Origin: Olsenella_K sp036454645
GTDB taxonomy: Bacteria > Actinomycetota > Coriobacteriia > Coriobacteriales > Atopobiaceae
Assembly: GCA_036454645.1 (NCBI GenBank)
Contig: JAZHSQ010000012.1
Location: forward strand, 1 to 51,431
DNA: 51,431 nt
Direction: 5' to 3'
The first letter of the stretch is position 1; every line of letters begins with the position of its first letter. The notes beneath the pieces are model-generated. The model was not told where the DNA came from. It searched no databases and saw nothing but the letters and a program-made list of their open reading frames with translations. Shown one piece after another: positions 15,322-24,337 of the stretch. The position numbers and the translations under genes are program-made.

Positions 15322-16308
15322 TTAGGCCATGTTCTTAGCCTTCAGAAGCGCCCAGATGTCGTCGACGTGGTCGGACGGCACCTTCTGGACGTAGAAGTGG
15401 GTCCCGTTGTCGCGGATCGCCTTGAGCGTCCTGACGTCGTCGGCGTCGCAGGCGATCGCCTGGTTGATGACGGTCTTGCCCTGGGAGGCGGCCATGGAGC
15501 CGATGCAGACCTCCGGGAACTTGACACCGCCCTCCTCCGCGCGCAGGAGGTCCTGCGGGTTCTCGAAGAGGATCATCGCCTTGGTTGCGCCGAACCTGGG
15601 GTCCTTGTCGACCTGGACCAGCTTGCTGATGGGGATGACGTGTACGTGGACTCCGGGAGGCGCGGCTTGGATGATCATGTTCTTGCGGAGCTCGTCGTGG
15701 GCGACGCCGTCGGAGACGACGAGGATGCGGTCGGGCTGCACCTGCTTGGTCCACGCGGTCGCCACCTGGCCATGGAGCAGGCGGGTGTCGATGCGGACGT
15801 AGGCGTACTTGATGTGCCCGTCGCCCAGGACGGTCCCCTCGGGGATGGCGGCGCCGGACGCGGCGACCGGCGCGGGGGCGGCCACGGTGGCGGCCTCCGC
15901 GGGCTCGAGCTCCTCGGGCTTGACCTTGATGCCGCCCCTGGAGTCGGCGAAGATCTCCTGCATGACGGCGACGGCAGTGTCGGCGCCCATGCGAGACCCG
16001 TAGGCCGAGACGAGCATCGGCAGGTTGAGGCCGGTTATCGCGACCCAGTCCTTGTGGCCCTCCTCCGTGATGAGGCGGGAGACCTGGTTGAAGGGGGTGC
16101 CTCCCCACAGGTCCACCAGGAACAGCACGTGCTCCTGGTCCGAGAAGGTGGAGATCGCGTCAAGCAGCTTCTGGTGCATGTCGTCGGGACCCATGTCAGG
16201 CGTCAGGACCACGGCCGCTACGTCTTCCTGCGGACCGAAGATCATGCTTCCCGACTCCTTGATGCCCTCGGCGAACCTGCCGTGGCTGGCGAGAACTATG
16301 CTGACCAT
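15322..16308 (-). CDS. manX: PTS mannose family IIAB component
   Basis: Cytoplasmic phosphoryl-transfer subunit, 328 residues. The IIA domain (about 1-135) begins VSIVLASHGRFAEG, with His8 as the site phosphorylated by HPr. A Pro/Ala-rich linker (about 140-165) joins it to the IIB domain (about 168-328), whose phosphorylated His is in RIDTRLLHGQVATAW. The ATG at 16308 follows AAAGGAGG; the longer frame starting at 16371 reads through candidate operators and is rejected. It is the first gene of manXYZ plus DUF956. No activator gene (LevR/ManR) is adjacent. Confidence 0.95.
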   Translation of the reverse strand: MVSIVLASHGRFAEGIKESGSMIFGPQEDVAAVVLTPDMGPDDMHQKLLDAISTFSDQEHVLFLVDLWGGTPFNQVSRLITEEGHKDWVAITGLNLPMLVSAYGSRMGADTAVAVMQEIFADSRGGIKVKPEELEPAEAATVAAPAPVAASGAAIPEGTVLGDGHIKYAYVRIDTRLLHGQVATAWTKQVQPDRILVVSDGVAHDELRKNMIIQAAPPGVHVHVIPISKLVQVDKDPRFGATKAMILFENPQDLLRAEEGGVKFPEVCIGSMAASQGKTVINQAIACDADDVRTLKAIRDNGTHFYVQKVPSDHVDDIWALLKAKNMA

Positions 16309-16330
16309 CCAACTTCCTCCTTTGCTAACC

Positions 16331-16387
16331 TTCTGCGTCCGACAGAAACTTGTGAACCGTAGAGGCTCCATAACCGAAACACGTTAT
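16331..16387. promoter_or_regulatory. Two candidate operators in the manX leader
   Basis: Two inverted repeats lie between the predicted -10 and manX: TTCTG-N7-CAGAA at 16331-16347 and ATAAC-N8-GTTAT at 16370-16387, both with perfect 5-bp arms. Position suggests repressor sites or leader RNA structures. The binding protein is unknown. Confidence 0.35.
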
Positions 16388-16410
16388 CTCTACAAATTCA
16401 CCACTCACGC

Positions 16411-16416
16411 AGTATA
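16411..16416 (-). promoter_or_regulatory. Predicted manXYZ -10 element
   Basis: TATACT on the minus strand about 105 bp before the manX ATG. A second candidate, TAGAAT, lies at 16423-16428. Neither has a convincing -35, and no sigma-54 type -24/-12 motif is apparent. The rest of the 296-bp gap to pepP contains only a short palindrome, TGTCTAGACA, at 16524-16533. Confidence 0.4.
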
Positions 16417-16604
16417 CGACAGATTCTAAACAGCGTTTGTGACAAGGCCCAGCGACCCCAGGGTTGCGGTTTGCGCACCTAGGATGGCTGGGCCCACATC
16501 AAAGGACACCGTATAGAGAAGCATGTCTAGACAAGTGAGCGCGCTCTGGTAAGCTAGAGAGTTTCGCGCGGGCGGACGAGAGGTGGCGCGGACGCCGAGT
16601 GGGT

Positions 16605-17726
16605 CTATCCCACCACCTGCAACTCGTGGGGCGACTGCGTGAAGACGTGGTAGCCGTCCTCGCACATCACGCCGAAGTCCTCGATGCGCACGCCGAACCG
16701 GCCGGGCAGGTAGATTCCCGGCTCGTCCGTGATGACGGAGCCCACCGGCACCTCGCCGTCGTACGTCGCGCTGTAGCGCGGCATCTCGTGGATCTGGATG
16801 CCCACGCCGTGGCCGAGGCCGTGCTTGAAGTAGTCGCCGTAGCCCGCCTCGGAGATGATGCGGACGGCGAGCTCGTGCATCTGCCGGCCGGGTTGGCCGG
16901 GCCTGGCCTCGCGGCGCACCGCCTCGTTCGCGGCGAGCACGACGTCGTAGACGTGGCGCATCTCCTCGGTCGGCTCGCCCACGGCGACCGTCCTCGTCAT
17001 GTCCGAGCGATAGTCGCGATAGCTCGCGCCGAAGTCCATGGTCACGAAGTCGCCCTCCCTGACCACGTAGGCGCCCGGCTGGGCGTGGGGGTTGGCGCCG
17101 TCCGGGCCCGCCGCGACGATGGTGTCGAAGGCGAGGCCGTCCGCGCCGTGGTCGAACATGAACCCCTCGAGCTCCCTCTTGATCTGCATCTCGGTCATGC
17201 CGGCCTTGATGTAGCCGCAGATGTGCTCGAAGGCGGCGTCGGTGATCGACTGCGCGTGGCGCATAAGCTCGACCTCCTCGTCGTCCTTCACGATCCTCAG
17301 GCGCTCGACGTCGCCGTGGAGGCGCGGGAGGAGGCAGGCGAGGGAGGCCGCGGCGAGCTCGCGCTCGAAGGCCTCGAAGAAGGCGAGCGTCAGGGTGTCC
17401 TCGACGGCGACCATGCGCGCGCCGGCCTCGCCCACCCGCCGCGCCGCCCAGCGCGCGGGGGCCACGTCGTCCATGTCGATCCGCCAGGCGCTGCCCTCCC
17501 CCAGTCGCTCCCTGAAGGTGTTGAAGTAGCGGGAGTCCGTGTGGAGCCAGAGCCCGTCCGCCGTGACGAGGGCGGTGTGGGCGTCCTCGTCGTCGAAGGT
17601 CCGCTCCGCGCCGGTGAGCCAGCGCAGGTCGGGGTTGTTCCTCAGGATCGCGGCGTCGTAGCCGCGCTCGCGCATGATGGAGCGGAGGCGCTCCACGCGC
17701 CCCGCGGTCGCCCTTGCGTCTGCCAT
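16605..17726 (-). CDS. Xaa-Pro aminopeptidase / M24 family metallopeptidase
   Basis: Cytosolic peptidase that removes N-terminal residues before proline. The 373-residue protein has a creatinase-like N-terminal domain (about 1-130) and a pita-bread M24 domain with the five metal ligands in order: Asp in TMDFGASY, Asp in YRSDMTRT, His in GLGHGVGIQIHE, Glu in DEPGIYL and Glu in RIEDFGVM. Both dimetal Asp and both Glu residues are intact. PepP versus PepQ (prolidase) cannot be distinguished securely. It is last in the aroK operon, 29 bp after the AroB-like gene. Confidence 0.92.
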   Translation of the reverse strand: MADARATAGRVERLRSIMRERGYDAAILRNNPDLRWLTGAERTFDDEDAHTALVTADGLWLHTDSRYFNTFRERLGEGSAWRIDMDDVAPARWAARRVGEAGARMVAVEDTLTLAFFEAFERELAAASLACLLPRLHGDVERLRIVKDDEEVELMRHAQSITDAAFEHICGYIKAGMTEMQIKRELEGFMFDHGADGLAFDTIVAAGPDGANPHAQPGAYVVREGDFVTMDFGASYRDYRSDMTRTVAVGEPTEEMRHVYDVVLAANEAVRREARPGQPGRQMHELAVRIISEAGYGDYFKHGLGHGVGIQIHEMPRYSATYDGEVPVGSVITDEPGIYLPGRFGVRIEDFGVMCEDGYHVFTQSPHELQVVG

Positions 17727-17755
17727 GTTCTTCGTCCTTCCTTACGTGGGAACGT

Positions 17756-18871
17756 TCACTCCGCCTGGGGGGCGTGCGCCGCGCACCAGGCCTCGGTGTG
17801 CTCGCGCAAAAGCTCGTCGTCGAGGTTGGCGAGCCGCACGCGGCCCAGCGCCTCCGGCACGAGGAGCATGAAGCGGTTGGTCCTCGAGAACCGCTCCGCC
17901 CTGAGCGCCGCGCGCAGGGCAGCGGGGTCCACCTCGCAGGCGAGGGCGGGCAACCCCAGCGCCTCGAGGAGCTCGTCCTGGGCGAGCATGTCATCCACCG
18001 AGAGCTTGCCGAGGCCCACCGAGAGGCGCGCGGCGAAGCGCATCCCCTCGGCCACGAGGGTGGAGGGTGCGACGCCGGCGACCAGGGTCGCGAGCGCCGC
18101 CGCAATGTCCTCCCCGTAACGGGCGCTCTCGCGGATCGCGATGGAGGTGGAGGAGACGATGTGCCCCCTCCCCTTCGCCGTCTCCGCGAGCTGACCGCAG
18201 AAGAGCACGGGGTCGCCCGACATGACCTGCTCCGCCCTGTCCCAGAGGGCGGAGAACTCCTTCTCCGACTGGCTGACCGCCGTCGCGACCATGAGGGCGC
18301 GGGCCATCCTCGAGCCCTCCGAGCCCAGGCCGTGCACCATGACGGACGGCTCGCAGACGGCGTTCTTGGCACAGGCGCGCACGGCGACCATCTGCCGCGC
18401 CCCGCCCACGTCGAGCCCCCGGGGGGTCGTGCAGGCCCTGAGCAGGGCCTCCTCGTCGGTAGGCACGACGACCAGGGGCGTGCCCTGGGCCCAGAGGGAG
18501 CAGGCGTGGGACATGAGCGAGAGGGAGTCCGCGCCGCCAACCGCGAGACAGACGTCGTCGGCCGTCATGCCGGCGCGGGCGAGCGCCTCGAAGGCACCCT
18601 GGGCGGCGTCGAGCGTGCGCACGGAGGCCCCCTCCCCCGCGACCTCGTAGGGGGTCACCTCGAACCCCTCGCCGACGAGGAGCCTCCCGAGGTAGTCCGT
18701 GAGGTCCGCGTCGGCGCCGGGCTCGCTCGCGAGCAGCGCGCGCTTCGGCCTGCCGACCGCGTCGCGGCAGACCTTGCCCGCCTGGTCGAGTGCGCCCTCC
18801 CCCCAACGGATGCCGCACGACGAGCCGGGGGTCGACACCCAGCACTTCTGCACGCTCTCGCTCTCGCTCAT
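17756..18871 (-). CDS. AroB-like protein (3-dehydroquinate synthase homologue, probably non-catalytic)
   Basis: 371-residue protein that aligns to 3-dehydroquinate synthase by its Rossmann half (AGMTADDVCLAVGGADSLSLMSHACSL style motif, then GTPLVVVPT) and by position directly after aroK, with an ATGA overlap. Key residues look lost: GGGVxGD reads VGGADSL, the PTTLLAxxDSxVGGK loop reads PTDEEALLRACTTPRG, and the segments that should give the three zinc ligands (FAExIK, NFGHT, HGxxVAxGM) read MARALMV, AAALATL and PSTLVAEGM. The frame is open throughout with normal codon use, so this is not a decayed pseudogene. It may be a structural partner or have a new function. Annotation pipelines would probably call it aroB. 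Confidence 0.7.
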   Translation of the reverse strand: MSESESVQKCWVSTPGSSCGIRWGEGALDQAGKVCRDAVGRPKRALLASEPGADADLTDYLGRLLVGEGFEVTPYEVAGEGASVRTLDAAQGAFEALARAGMTADDVCLAVGGADSLSLMSHACSLWAQGTPLVVVPTDEEALLRACTTPRGLDVGGARQMVAVRACAKNAVCEPSVMVHGLGSEGSRMARALMVATAVSQSEKEFSALWDRAEQVMSGDPVLFCGQLAETAKGRGHIVSSTSIAIRESARYGEDIAAALATLVAGVAPSTLVAEGMRFAARLSVGLGKLSVDDMLAQDELLEALGLPALACEVDPAALRAALRAERFSRTNRFMLLVPEALGRVRLANLDDELLREHTEAWCAAHAPQAE

Positions 18872-19410
18872 AGAAGGCCCTCCTCCCAGAGCAGGGCGCC
18901 GGCTTCCTGCGCCACCTGCTCGAAGCTCTTGCCGGTTATCTCCACGACGTAGTCCGCCGTCCGCTCGTAGAGCGGCATGCGGTGCTCGAAGAGGGCGCGC
19001 GTCTCGCCCGACGAACCCCAGTCGGGGCGCTTCTCGGGGTGTTGGATCTGCCTCGCGGAGTCCTGGAGGCTCCCCCTGAGGAAGACCACGGCGCCCATCT
19101 CGTGCATGAGGTGGCAGTTCTCCTCGCGCTCGACGATGCCCCCGCCGCAGCTGACGAGAAGGGAGCGCTCGTCGCGCAGGCGCCTCAGCACCTCGGTCTC
19201 CGCGTCCCTGAAGCGCCCCTCGCCGTCCTGGCGGAAGCACTCCGAGACCGTCTTCCTGAGCAGCCGCTCGGCGAGCCGGTCCGTGTCCACGTACCGTCGC
19301 CGGTAGAGCCGGCCGAGGTTCCTCGCGAGCGTGGACTTGCCCACCCCGAGGAAGCCCACGAAGAAGACGTGGTCGCACCCTTCGTGGGTCACGTATCCGT
19401 TGTTGTTCAC
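18868..19410 (-). CDS. aroK: Shikimate kinase
   Basis: Phosphorylates shikimate at the 3-OH in chorismate synthesis. 180 residues with P-loop GFLGVGKST, shikimate-binding Asp in VDTDRLAE, Arg in GEGRFRDAETEVL, the GGG of SCGGGIV, and the lid Arg region EKRPDW, all expected positions. The start is GTG. It precedes the AroB-like gene with an ATGA overlap. No other aro genes are in the window. Confidence 0.92.
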   Translation of the reverse strand: MNNNGYVTHEGCDHVFFVGFLGVGKSTLARNLGRLYRRRYVDTDRLAERLLRKTVSECFRQDGEGRFRDAETEVLRRLRDERSLLVSCGGGIVEREENCHLMHEMGAVVFLRGSLQDSARQIQHPEKRPDWGSSGETRALFEHRMPLYERTADYVVEITGKSFEQVAQEAGALLWEEGLL

Positions 19411-19444
19411 CGTCTGAGAATCTCCCGTGCTCGCTGACCTCCAC

Positions 19445-19450
19445 GATTCT
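19445..19450 (-). promoter_or_regulatory. Possible -10 upstream of aroK
   Basis: GGT-TAGAAT on the minus strand about 35 bp before the aroK GTG, in the 111-bp gap after mltG. No -35 is evident. It could allow aroK, the AroB-like gene and pepP to be expressed separately from alaS-ruvX-mltG. Confidence 0.35.
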
Positions 19451-19521
19451 AACCCAACGCCCCGCCGGTGACGTGCGGGGGCCGTCGCACGGGTCCCGCC
19501 GGCCCTGGGGCCGGCGCCTGC

Positions 19522-21237
19522 CTACTCGCTCTCGGCCGCGCTGCCGTTGCCCCCCGGCGCGCTCGATCCGGAGTTCGCGATGGCGGCGAGGTGCTCCTCG
19601 TAGGTGCTCGAGAAGACGTGCTCGTCCTGCGTGATCCAGAAGTAGTAGTAGTTCGTGTCGGCGGGCGCCAGCGCCGCCTTGATCGACGCGAGGCTCGGCG
19701 TGCAGATCGGCGTGGGCGGCAGCCCCGTGTTCAGGTAGGTGTTGTACGGGCTCTCCTGCTTGAGGTCGTCCGCGGTCACCTCGCCGCCGGTCACGTACCC
19801 CATCGTCGCGTCGCTCTGCAGCGGCATCCCCGACGCGAGCCGGTTGTAGAAGACGGAGGCGATCTTGACGCGGTCGTCGTCCGTGAGCGCCTCGCGCTCG
19901 ATGATCGACGCGAGCACCATGACCTGGTAGTCGCTCATCTGGTAGCCGTTGTAGCGCCTCGCGATGGCCGCCTCGCCCGCCGCGAAGTCGACCGAGCCGA
20001 GGACCTCGGACTGGTACTGGTCGAGCATCATCCTGATGACCGTGTCCGACGTGGCGTCCTTGCCCGAGATGTCGTAGGTCTTGGGGTAGAGGTAGCCCTC
20101 GAGCCCCTCCTCGTCGGCGGACTGCAGGAAGCTGTAGTCGGACGCGTAGTTGGCAACCTTGGCCTGGTCCTTGAAGTCCTGCTGCGAGATGCCGAGCGAC
20201 GCCTCGACCTGCTGGGCCGTCTTGTCGAGCGTGAGGCCTTCGGCCACCGTGACGGTCCCCTGGCCGGAGTTGGGGCCGATGATGAGCTGGCTCACCACAT
20301 TCGCCGGGTCGGAGCCCGTCACGAAGACGTAGGTGCCGCTCTTGAGCTTCTGGTCGGCGTTCTGGGTCTGCACCGCCTTGAGGAAGGCGGAGGAGTCGGA
20401 GATGACGCCGGCGTCCATGAGCGTCTGCACGATCGTGGAGCCGCCCGCCCCGTCGGGGATGGTGACGGTCACCTCCTGCCCGGGCGTCACCTGGACGGTC
20501 TGCTGCGTCCTGCCGAGGCGGGGCGAGACGACCCTGAGCCACAGGAAGCCCCCCGCGACGCCGACGAACAGGACGAGAAGGGCGATTATTGCCGCGGTGC
20601 GGCCGGGGTGGCCCCGCCTCCCGCTCGCGTGGCGGGCCCCTCCCTCGCGCAGGTGTCCCTGGGCCTGGCGCGTCGCGCGCGCCGTCCGCTCGGAGACGCC
20701 CGTCGAGCCGGGCGCGGGCCTCGCCGTGCGCTGCTGCGGGCGCACGACCTGCGCTCGCGTGGAGGCCGCCCCCGCAGCCTGGGTGCGGGCGCCAGCCCGC
20801 TGGGCGTGGGCGCCCTGCTGCGCATGCGCGCCCTGCTGGGGCCTCCTCTGCCCCTGGGGCGCCGCGTGCGCGGCCGCGTGCCTTCCCGCCGCGTGCCTCG
20901 GCTGCGCGCCGGCCGCCCGCGGGGACTGGTGCGCCGGGGCCTTCCCGTGCGCCTGCGCGCGTGGCTGCTGGCCGCGCTGGCCTTGGGTCGCGTGCTGCTG
21001 CGCGCCGGCGGGCCGAGCGGGGCCGCCCTGCTGGCGCGCCCTCCCCGCGGCGGCGCCGTCTGCGCCCTGCGCGAGCGGCAGCGCGGCTCTTCTCGGCGGC
21101 TCTTGCTCTACTCTGGGGATGTCGTCGCGGCTCCGCTGCTGCCTCGCCGGGGTCGCGCCCCGCTGTGCGCGAGGCCTCCCGCCTTGTCCGTCGGAGCCCC
21201 GGCTCGCCTCGCGGCGAGGGTCCTGGGGTGTGGGCAT
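19522..21237 (-). CDS. mltG: Endolytic murein transglycosylase MltG
   Basis: Membrane-bound lytic transglycosylase (YceG family) that cleaves nascent glycan strands. 571 residues: a very long low-complexity cytoplasmic region (1-212) rich in Arg, Gln, Ala, Gly and His with a short HAQQGAHAQ repeat, one membrane helix (213-235), a LysM-like region (about 245-320) and the YceG catalytic domain (about 325-550). The predicted catalytic Glu447 lies in LASIIEREA, followed by YNRL and LQSDATMGY. The cytoplasmic region is longer than in most family members. It lies between ruvX and aroK. Confidence 0.93.
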   Translation of the reverse strand: MPTPQDPRREASRGSDGQGGRPRAQRGATPARQQRSRDDIPRVEQEPPRRAALPLAQGADGAAAGRARQQGGPARPAGAQQHATQGQRGQQPRAQAHGKAPAHQSPRAAGAQPRHAAGRHAAAHAAPQGQRRPQQGAHAQQGAHAQRAGARTQAAGAASTRAQVVRPQQRTARPAPGSTGVSERTARATRQAQGHLREGGARHASGRRGHPGRTAAIIALLVLFVGVAGGFLWLRVVSPRLGRTQQTVQVTPGQEVTVTIPDGAGGSTIVQTLMDAGVISDSSAFLKAVQTQNADQKLKSGTYVFVTGSDPANVVSQLIIGPNSGQGTVTVAEGLTLDKTAQQVEASLGISQQDFKDQAKVANYASDYSFLQSADEEGLEGYLYPKTYDISGKDATSDTVIRMMLDQYQSEVLGSVDFAAGEAAIARRYNGYQMSDYQVMVLASIIEREALTDDDRVKIASVFYNRLASGMPLQSDATMGYVTGGEVTADDLKQESPYNTYLNTGLPPTPICTPSLASIKAALAPADTNYYYFWITQDEHVFSSTYEEHLAAIANSGSSAPGGNGSAAESE

Positions 21238-21252
21238 GGATCGTATCCTTTG

Positions 21253-21663
21253 TTAGCGCCTGGCGTCGAGCCAGGTCTGCAGGAACAGGGAGGCGGCGAC
21301 CATGTCGACCTTGCCGCGCATCGACTTCTCGTTCATCCCCTCCTCATGCAATATACGCTTCGCCTCGGCGGAGGAGAGCCGCTCGTCGGCAAACTCCAGA
21401 GGAACACCGCAGCTATCTGCGACCTTCCTGGCGATCTGGACGACGCGGCGCGCCTGCGGGCCCTCCTCCCCCCGAAGCGTCATCGGCTTGCCGCAGACGA
21501 GGACGTCGGGCTCGTAGTCCTCGAGCACCCGCCGCCAGCGCGGCGCGCCCGCGAGGACCTCCGAGGCGGGAAGGACGCACACGGGCATTGCGATGGTGCC
21601 CGTGGCGTCGCTCGCTGCGACGCCGATCCGCTTCTGGCCTATGTCCAGCGCGACGACCCGCAT
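21253..21663 (-). CDS. ruvX: Holliday junction resolvase-like protein RuvX (YqgF)
   Basis: RNase H-like fold nuclease implicated in pre-16S rRNA 5' end processing and proposed as a Holliday junction resolvase. 136 residues with first acidic motif ALDIGQKRIGVAASD, the LVCGKPMTLRGEEGPQA segment and second acidic motif LEFADERLSSAEA, then KVDMVAASLFLQTWLD; all motifs are intact. A longer open frame exists upstream but overlaps the alaS end without family similarity. alaS-ruvX-mltG is a common order. Confidence 0.93.
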   Translation of the reverse strand: MRVVALDIGQKRIGVAASDATGTIAMPVCVLPASEVLAGAPRWRRVLEDYEPDVLVCGKPMTLRGEEGPQARRVVQIARKVADSCGVPLEFADERLSSAEAKRILHEEGMNEKSMRGKVDMVAASLFLQTWLDARR

Positions 21664-21694
21664 GCGCCCTCCCCTCGTCCCCTCGCGACCTGCG

Positions 21695-24337
21695 CTACGC
21701 CTCGACGAGCTGGCGCGCGAGGGCCAGGGCGTCGTCGATGCCGGAGGCGTCCTTGCCGCCCGCCTGGGCCATGTTCGGCCTGCCGCCTCCCCTGCCGCCG
21801 ACCTTGCCGGCGATGCCGGAGACCACCTTGCCGGCGTCGAAGCCGGAGGCGACCGCCTCGTCGGTGCCGGCGGCGAGCAGCGACACCTTGTCGTCCTTCG
21901 CCGAGGCGACGACGCAGGCGCAGGGTGCGCCGAGCTGCTCGCGCACCGTGTCCCAGACGTTGCGCAGCTCCTTGCCGCCGAGACCGTCCACGCGGGCGAC
22001 GACGAGCCTGTAGGCACCGAGGTCGGTCGCGGAGGCCACGGCGTCCGTAACGGCGTTGGAGGAGCCGCCGGTGAGGGCCGCCTCAGCCTTCCTCTGGGCC
22101 TCCTTGAGCTCCTCCTGGAGCTGGCGCACGCGGGCGGCGACGTCGACCGGGCGGCACTTGAGCTCGGAGGCGACCTCGTCCATCTGCGCCAGGCGCTCGT
22201 CGAGGTACTCGATGGCGCCCATGGAGGTCACGGCCTCGATGCGGCGGGCGTTGGAGCCGACCGACCCCTCCGAGACGATCTTGAAGAGGCCGATCTCGGC
22301 GGTGTTCCTGACGTGGGTGCCGCCGCAGAACTCGCGGCTGAAGGGGAGCGCCTCCTCGCCGACCGAGACGACGCGCACGACGTCGCCGTACTTCTCGCCG
22401 AACAGGGCGGTCGCGCCCATCTCCTTCGCCTCGTCGATGCCGCACTCCACCGTGACGACGGGCTTGGCGGCGAAGATCTCGGCGTTGACCATGCCCTCGA
22501 CGCGCGCGACCTCGTCTGCGGTCATCGCCTCGAAGTGCGTGAAGTCGAAGCGCAGCCTGTCGGGCGCGACGAGGGAGCCCGCCTGGCTTACGTGGTCGCC
22601 CAGGACCCTCTTGAGGGCGGCGTCGAGCAGGTGGGTCGCGGTGTGGTTGCGACGGACGAGCTCGCGGCGGCCGTGGTCGACGGTCGCGGTCGCGATCTCG
22701 CCGAGCAGCATCTCGCCGGTCTCCATGACCCCGACGTGCGCCACGAGGTTCTCGTGGTGCTTGGTGTCGCGCACGCGGCAGACGCCGGAGAGGGTCTCGA
22801 CCGTGCCGGTGTCGCCCACCTGGCCGCCCATCTCGCCGTAGAAGGACGTCTTGTCGAGGACGATCTCCACCTCGTCGCCCTGCTTCACGTGGTCGACCTC
22901 CTGGCCGTCCTTGACGATGGCCAGGACCTTGCAGCCGCGCGCGCGGTCGCGCTCGTAGCCCTTGAACTCGGTCTCGGGGAGCCTGTCGTTGAGCTGGGTC
23001 CAGACGTCGTTGAAGGAGCCCCAGGCGTCGCGGTTGGCGCTCCTACGGGCGCGCTCGCGCTGCTCGTCCATGGCGGCGTCGAAGGCGGCCATGTCGACGC
23101 CGTGTCCCGCGGCCTCGGCGATCTCGCGGGTGAGGTCGATGGGGAAGCCATAGGTGTCGTGCAGCTTGAAGGCCGTGGCACCAGGCAGCGCCTCGCCCTC
23201 GCCGAGGGCGGAGAGCTCGGCCTTGAGGCTCTCCTCGCCCGCGTCGAGCGTCTGCGTGAAGCGGCCCTCCTCGGCCGAGACGATGCCGTCGATGAGCGCG
23301 GCGTTCTCCGTGAGCTCGGGGTAGACGTCGCCCATGAGCCTCGTGACCTCGTGCGCGTAGGTGGTGAGGAAGGCACCCTCGATGCCCATGAGGCGGCCGT
23401 GGTAGACGGCGCGGCGCAGCAGGCGGCGCAGGACGTAGCCGCGGCCCTCGTTGGAGGGCAGGATGCCGTCGGCGATCATGAAGGTCACCGCGCGCGAGTG
23501 GTCGGCCACGATGCGCAGGCTCTTGTCCGTGCGCTCGTCTGCGTGGTAGGCGACGTGCGCAAGGTTCTCGCCGAGGCTGATGAGGGTGCGCAGGACGTCG
23601 CCCTCGTAGTTGGAGCCCTCGTGCTGCATGATGGCGGCCATGCGCTCGAGGCCCATGCCGGTGTCGATGTTGCGGTGCGGCAGGTCCGGCAGAGAGCCGT
23701 CCTCCTGGCGGTCGTACTGGGTGAAGACGAGGTTCCAGAACTCGAGGAAGCGGTCGCCGTCGTCGCCCGGCTTCTCGCCCTCGAACTCCGGGCCCTGGTC
23801 GAAGTAGATCTCGGAGCAGGGGCCGCAGGGGCCGGTCGGGCCGGCGGCCCAGAAGTTGTCCTCTGCGCCGAGGCGGGAGATGTGGTCGTAGTCGACGCCC
23901 TGGGCGTGCCACAGCTCGATGGCCTCGTCGTCGTCCTCGTAGACGGTCATGTAGAGCCTGTCGACCGGTAGGCCCAGGTGCTCGGGGCTGGTCATGAACT
24001 CGAAGGCCCAGGCGATGGCGTCTGCCTTGGAGTAGCCGCCGAATGAGAAGTTGCCGAGCATCTCGAAGAACGAGAGGTGGCGCGAGTCGCCGATGTTGTC
24101 GATGTCGTTGGTGCGCAGGCACTTCTGGCAGGAGGTTGCGCCGATCTCGCGCATGGTCTTGGAGCCCTGGTAGTACTCCTTGAACTGGTTCATGCCCGCG
24201 TTGGTGAGAAGAAGCGACGGGTCGTCGGGGACGAGCGAGGAGGACGGGTAGAGCCTGCAGCCCTTGCCCTCGAAGAACCTGAGGAAGTCCTCCCTTATCT
24301 CCGCGGTGGTCATGGTCTTGTAGTCGGACGTGCTCAT
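21695..24337 (-). CDS. alaS: Alanine--tRNA ligase
   Basis: Charges tRNA-Ala. The full-length 880-residue protein has the class II catalytic core (about 1-460, starting after TTAEIREDFLRFFEGKGC, the family N-terminus), an editing domain with HTATHLL and CGGTHV zinc-site motifs, and a C-Ala domain with a coiled-coil linker ending in GGRGGGRPNMAQAGGKD. AGGAG site at good spacing. Its start overlaps the upstream permease by ATGA. No T-box leader is seen. Confidence 0.98.
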   Translation of the reverse strand: MSTSDYKTMTTAEIREDFLRFFEGKGCRLYPSSSLVPDDPSLLLTNAGMNQFKEYYQGSKTMREIGATSCQKCLRTNDIDNIGDSRHLSFFEMLGNFSFGGYSKADAIAWAFEFMTSPEHLGLPVDRLYMTVYEDDDEAIELWHAQGVDYDHISRLGAEDNFWAAGPTGPCGPCSEIYFDQGPEFEGEKPGDDGDRFLEFWNLVFTQYDRQEDGSLPDLPHRNIDTGMGLERMAAIMQHEGSNYEGDVLRTLISLGENLAHVAYHADERTDKSLRIVADHSRAVTFMIADGILPSNEGRGYVLRRLLRRAVYHGRLMGIEGAFLTTYAHEVTRLMGDVYPELTENAALIDGIVSAEEGRFTQTLDAGEESLKAELSALGEGEALPGATAFKLHDTYGFPIDLTREIAEAAGHGVDMAAFDAAMDEQRERARRSANRDAWGSFNDVWTQLNDRLPETEFKGYERDRARGCKVLAIVKDGQEVDHVKQGDEVEIVLDKTSFYGEMGGQVGDTGTVETLSGVCRVRDTKHHENLVAHVGVMETGEMLLGEIATATVDHGRRELVRRNHTATHLLDAALKRVLGDHVSQAGSLVAPDRLRFDFTHFEAMTADEVARVEGMVNAEIFAAKPVVTVECGIDEAKEMGATALFGEKYGDVVRVVSVGEEALPFSREFCGGTHVRNTAEIGLFKIVSEGSVGSNARRIEAVTSMGAIEYLDERLAQMDEVASELKCRPVDVAARVRQLQEELKEAQRKAEAALTGGSSNAVTDAVASATDLGAYRLVVARVDGLGGKELRNVWDTVREQLGAPCACVVASAKDDKVSLLAAGTDEAVASGFDAGKVVSGIAGKVGGRGGGRPNMAQAGGKDASGIDDALALARQLVEA

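Noticed and set aside
16524..16533. Palindrome TGTCTAGACA between pepP and the manX promoter
   Set aside because: Perfect but only 10 bp, single copy and about 110 bp from the predicted promoter; too weak to call an operator.
16426..18540. 704-codon minus-strand frame overlapping pepP and the AroB-like gene
   Set aside because: Arg/Ser/Pro-rich out-of-frame product; pepP and the AroB-like reading frames carry the conserved motifs.
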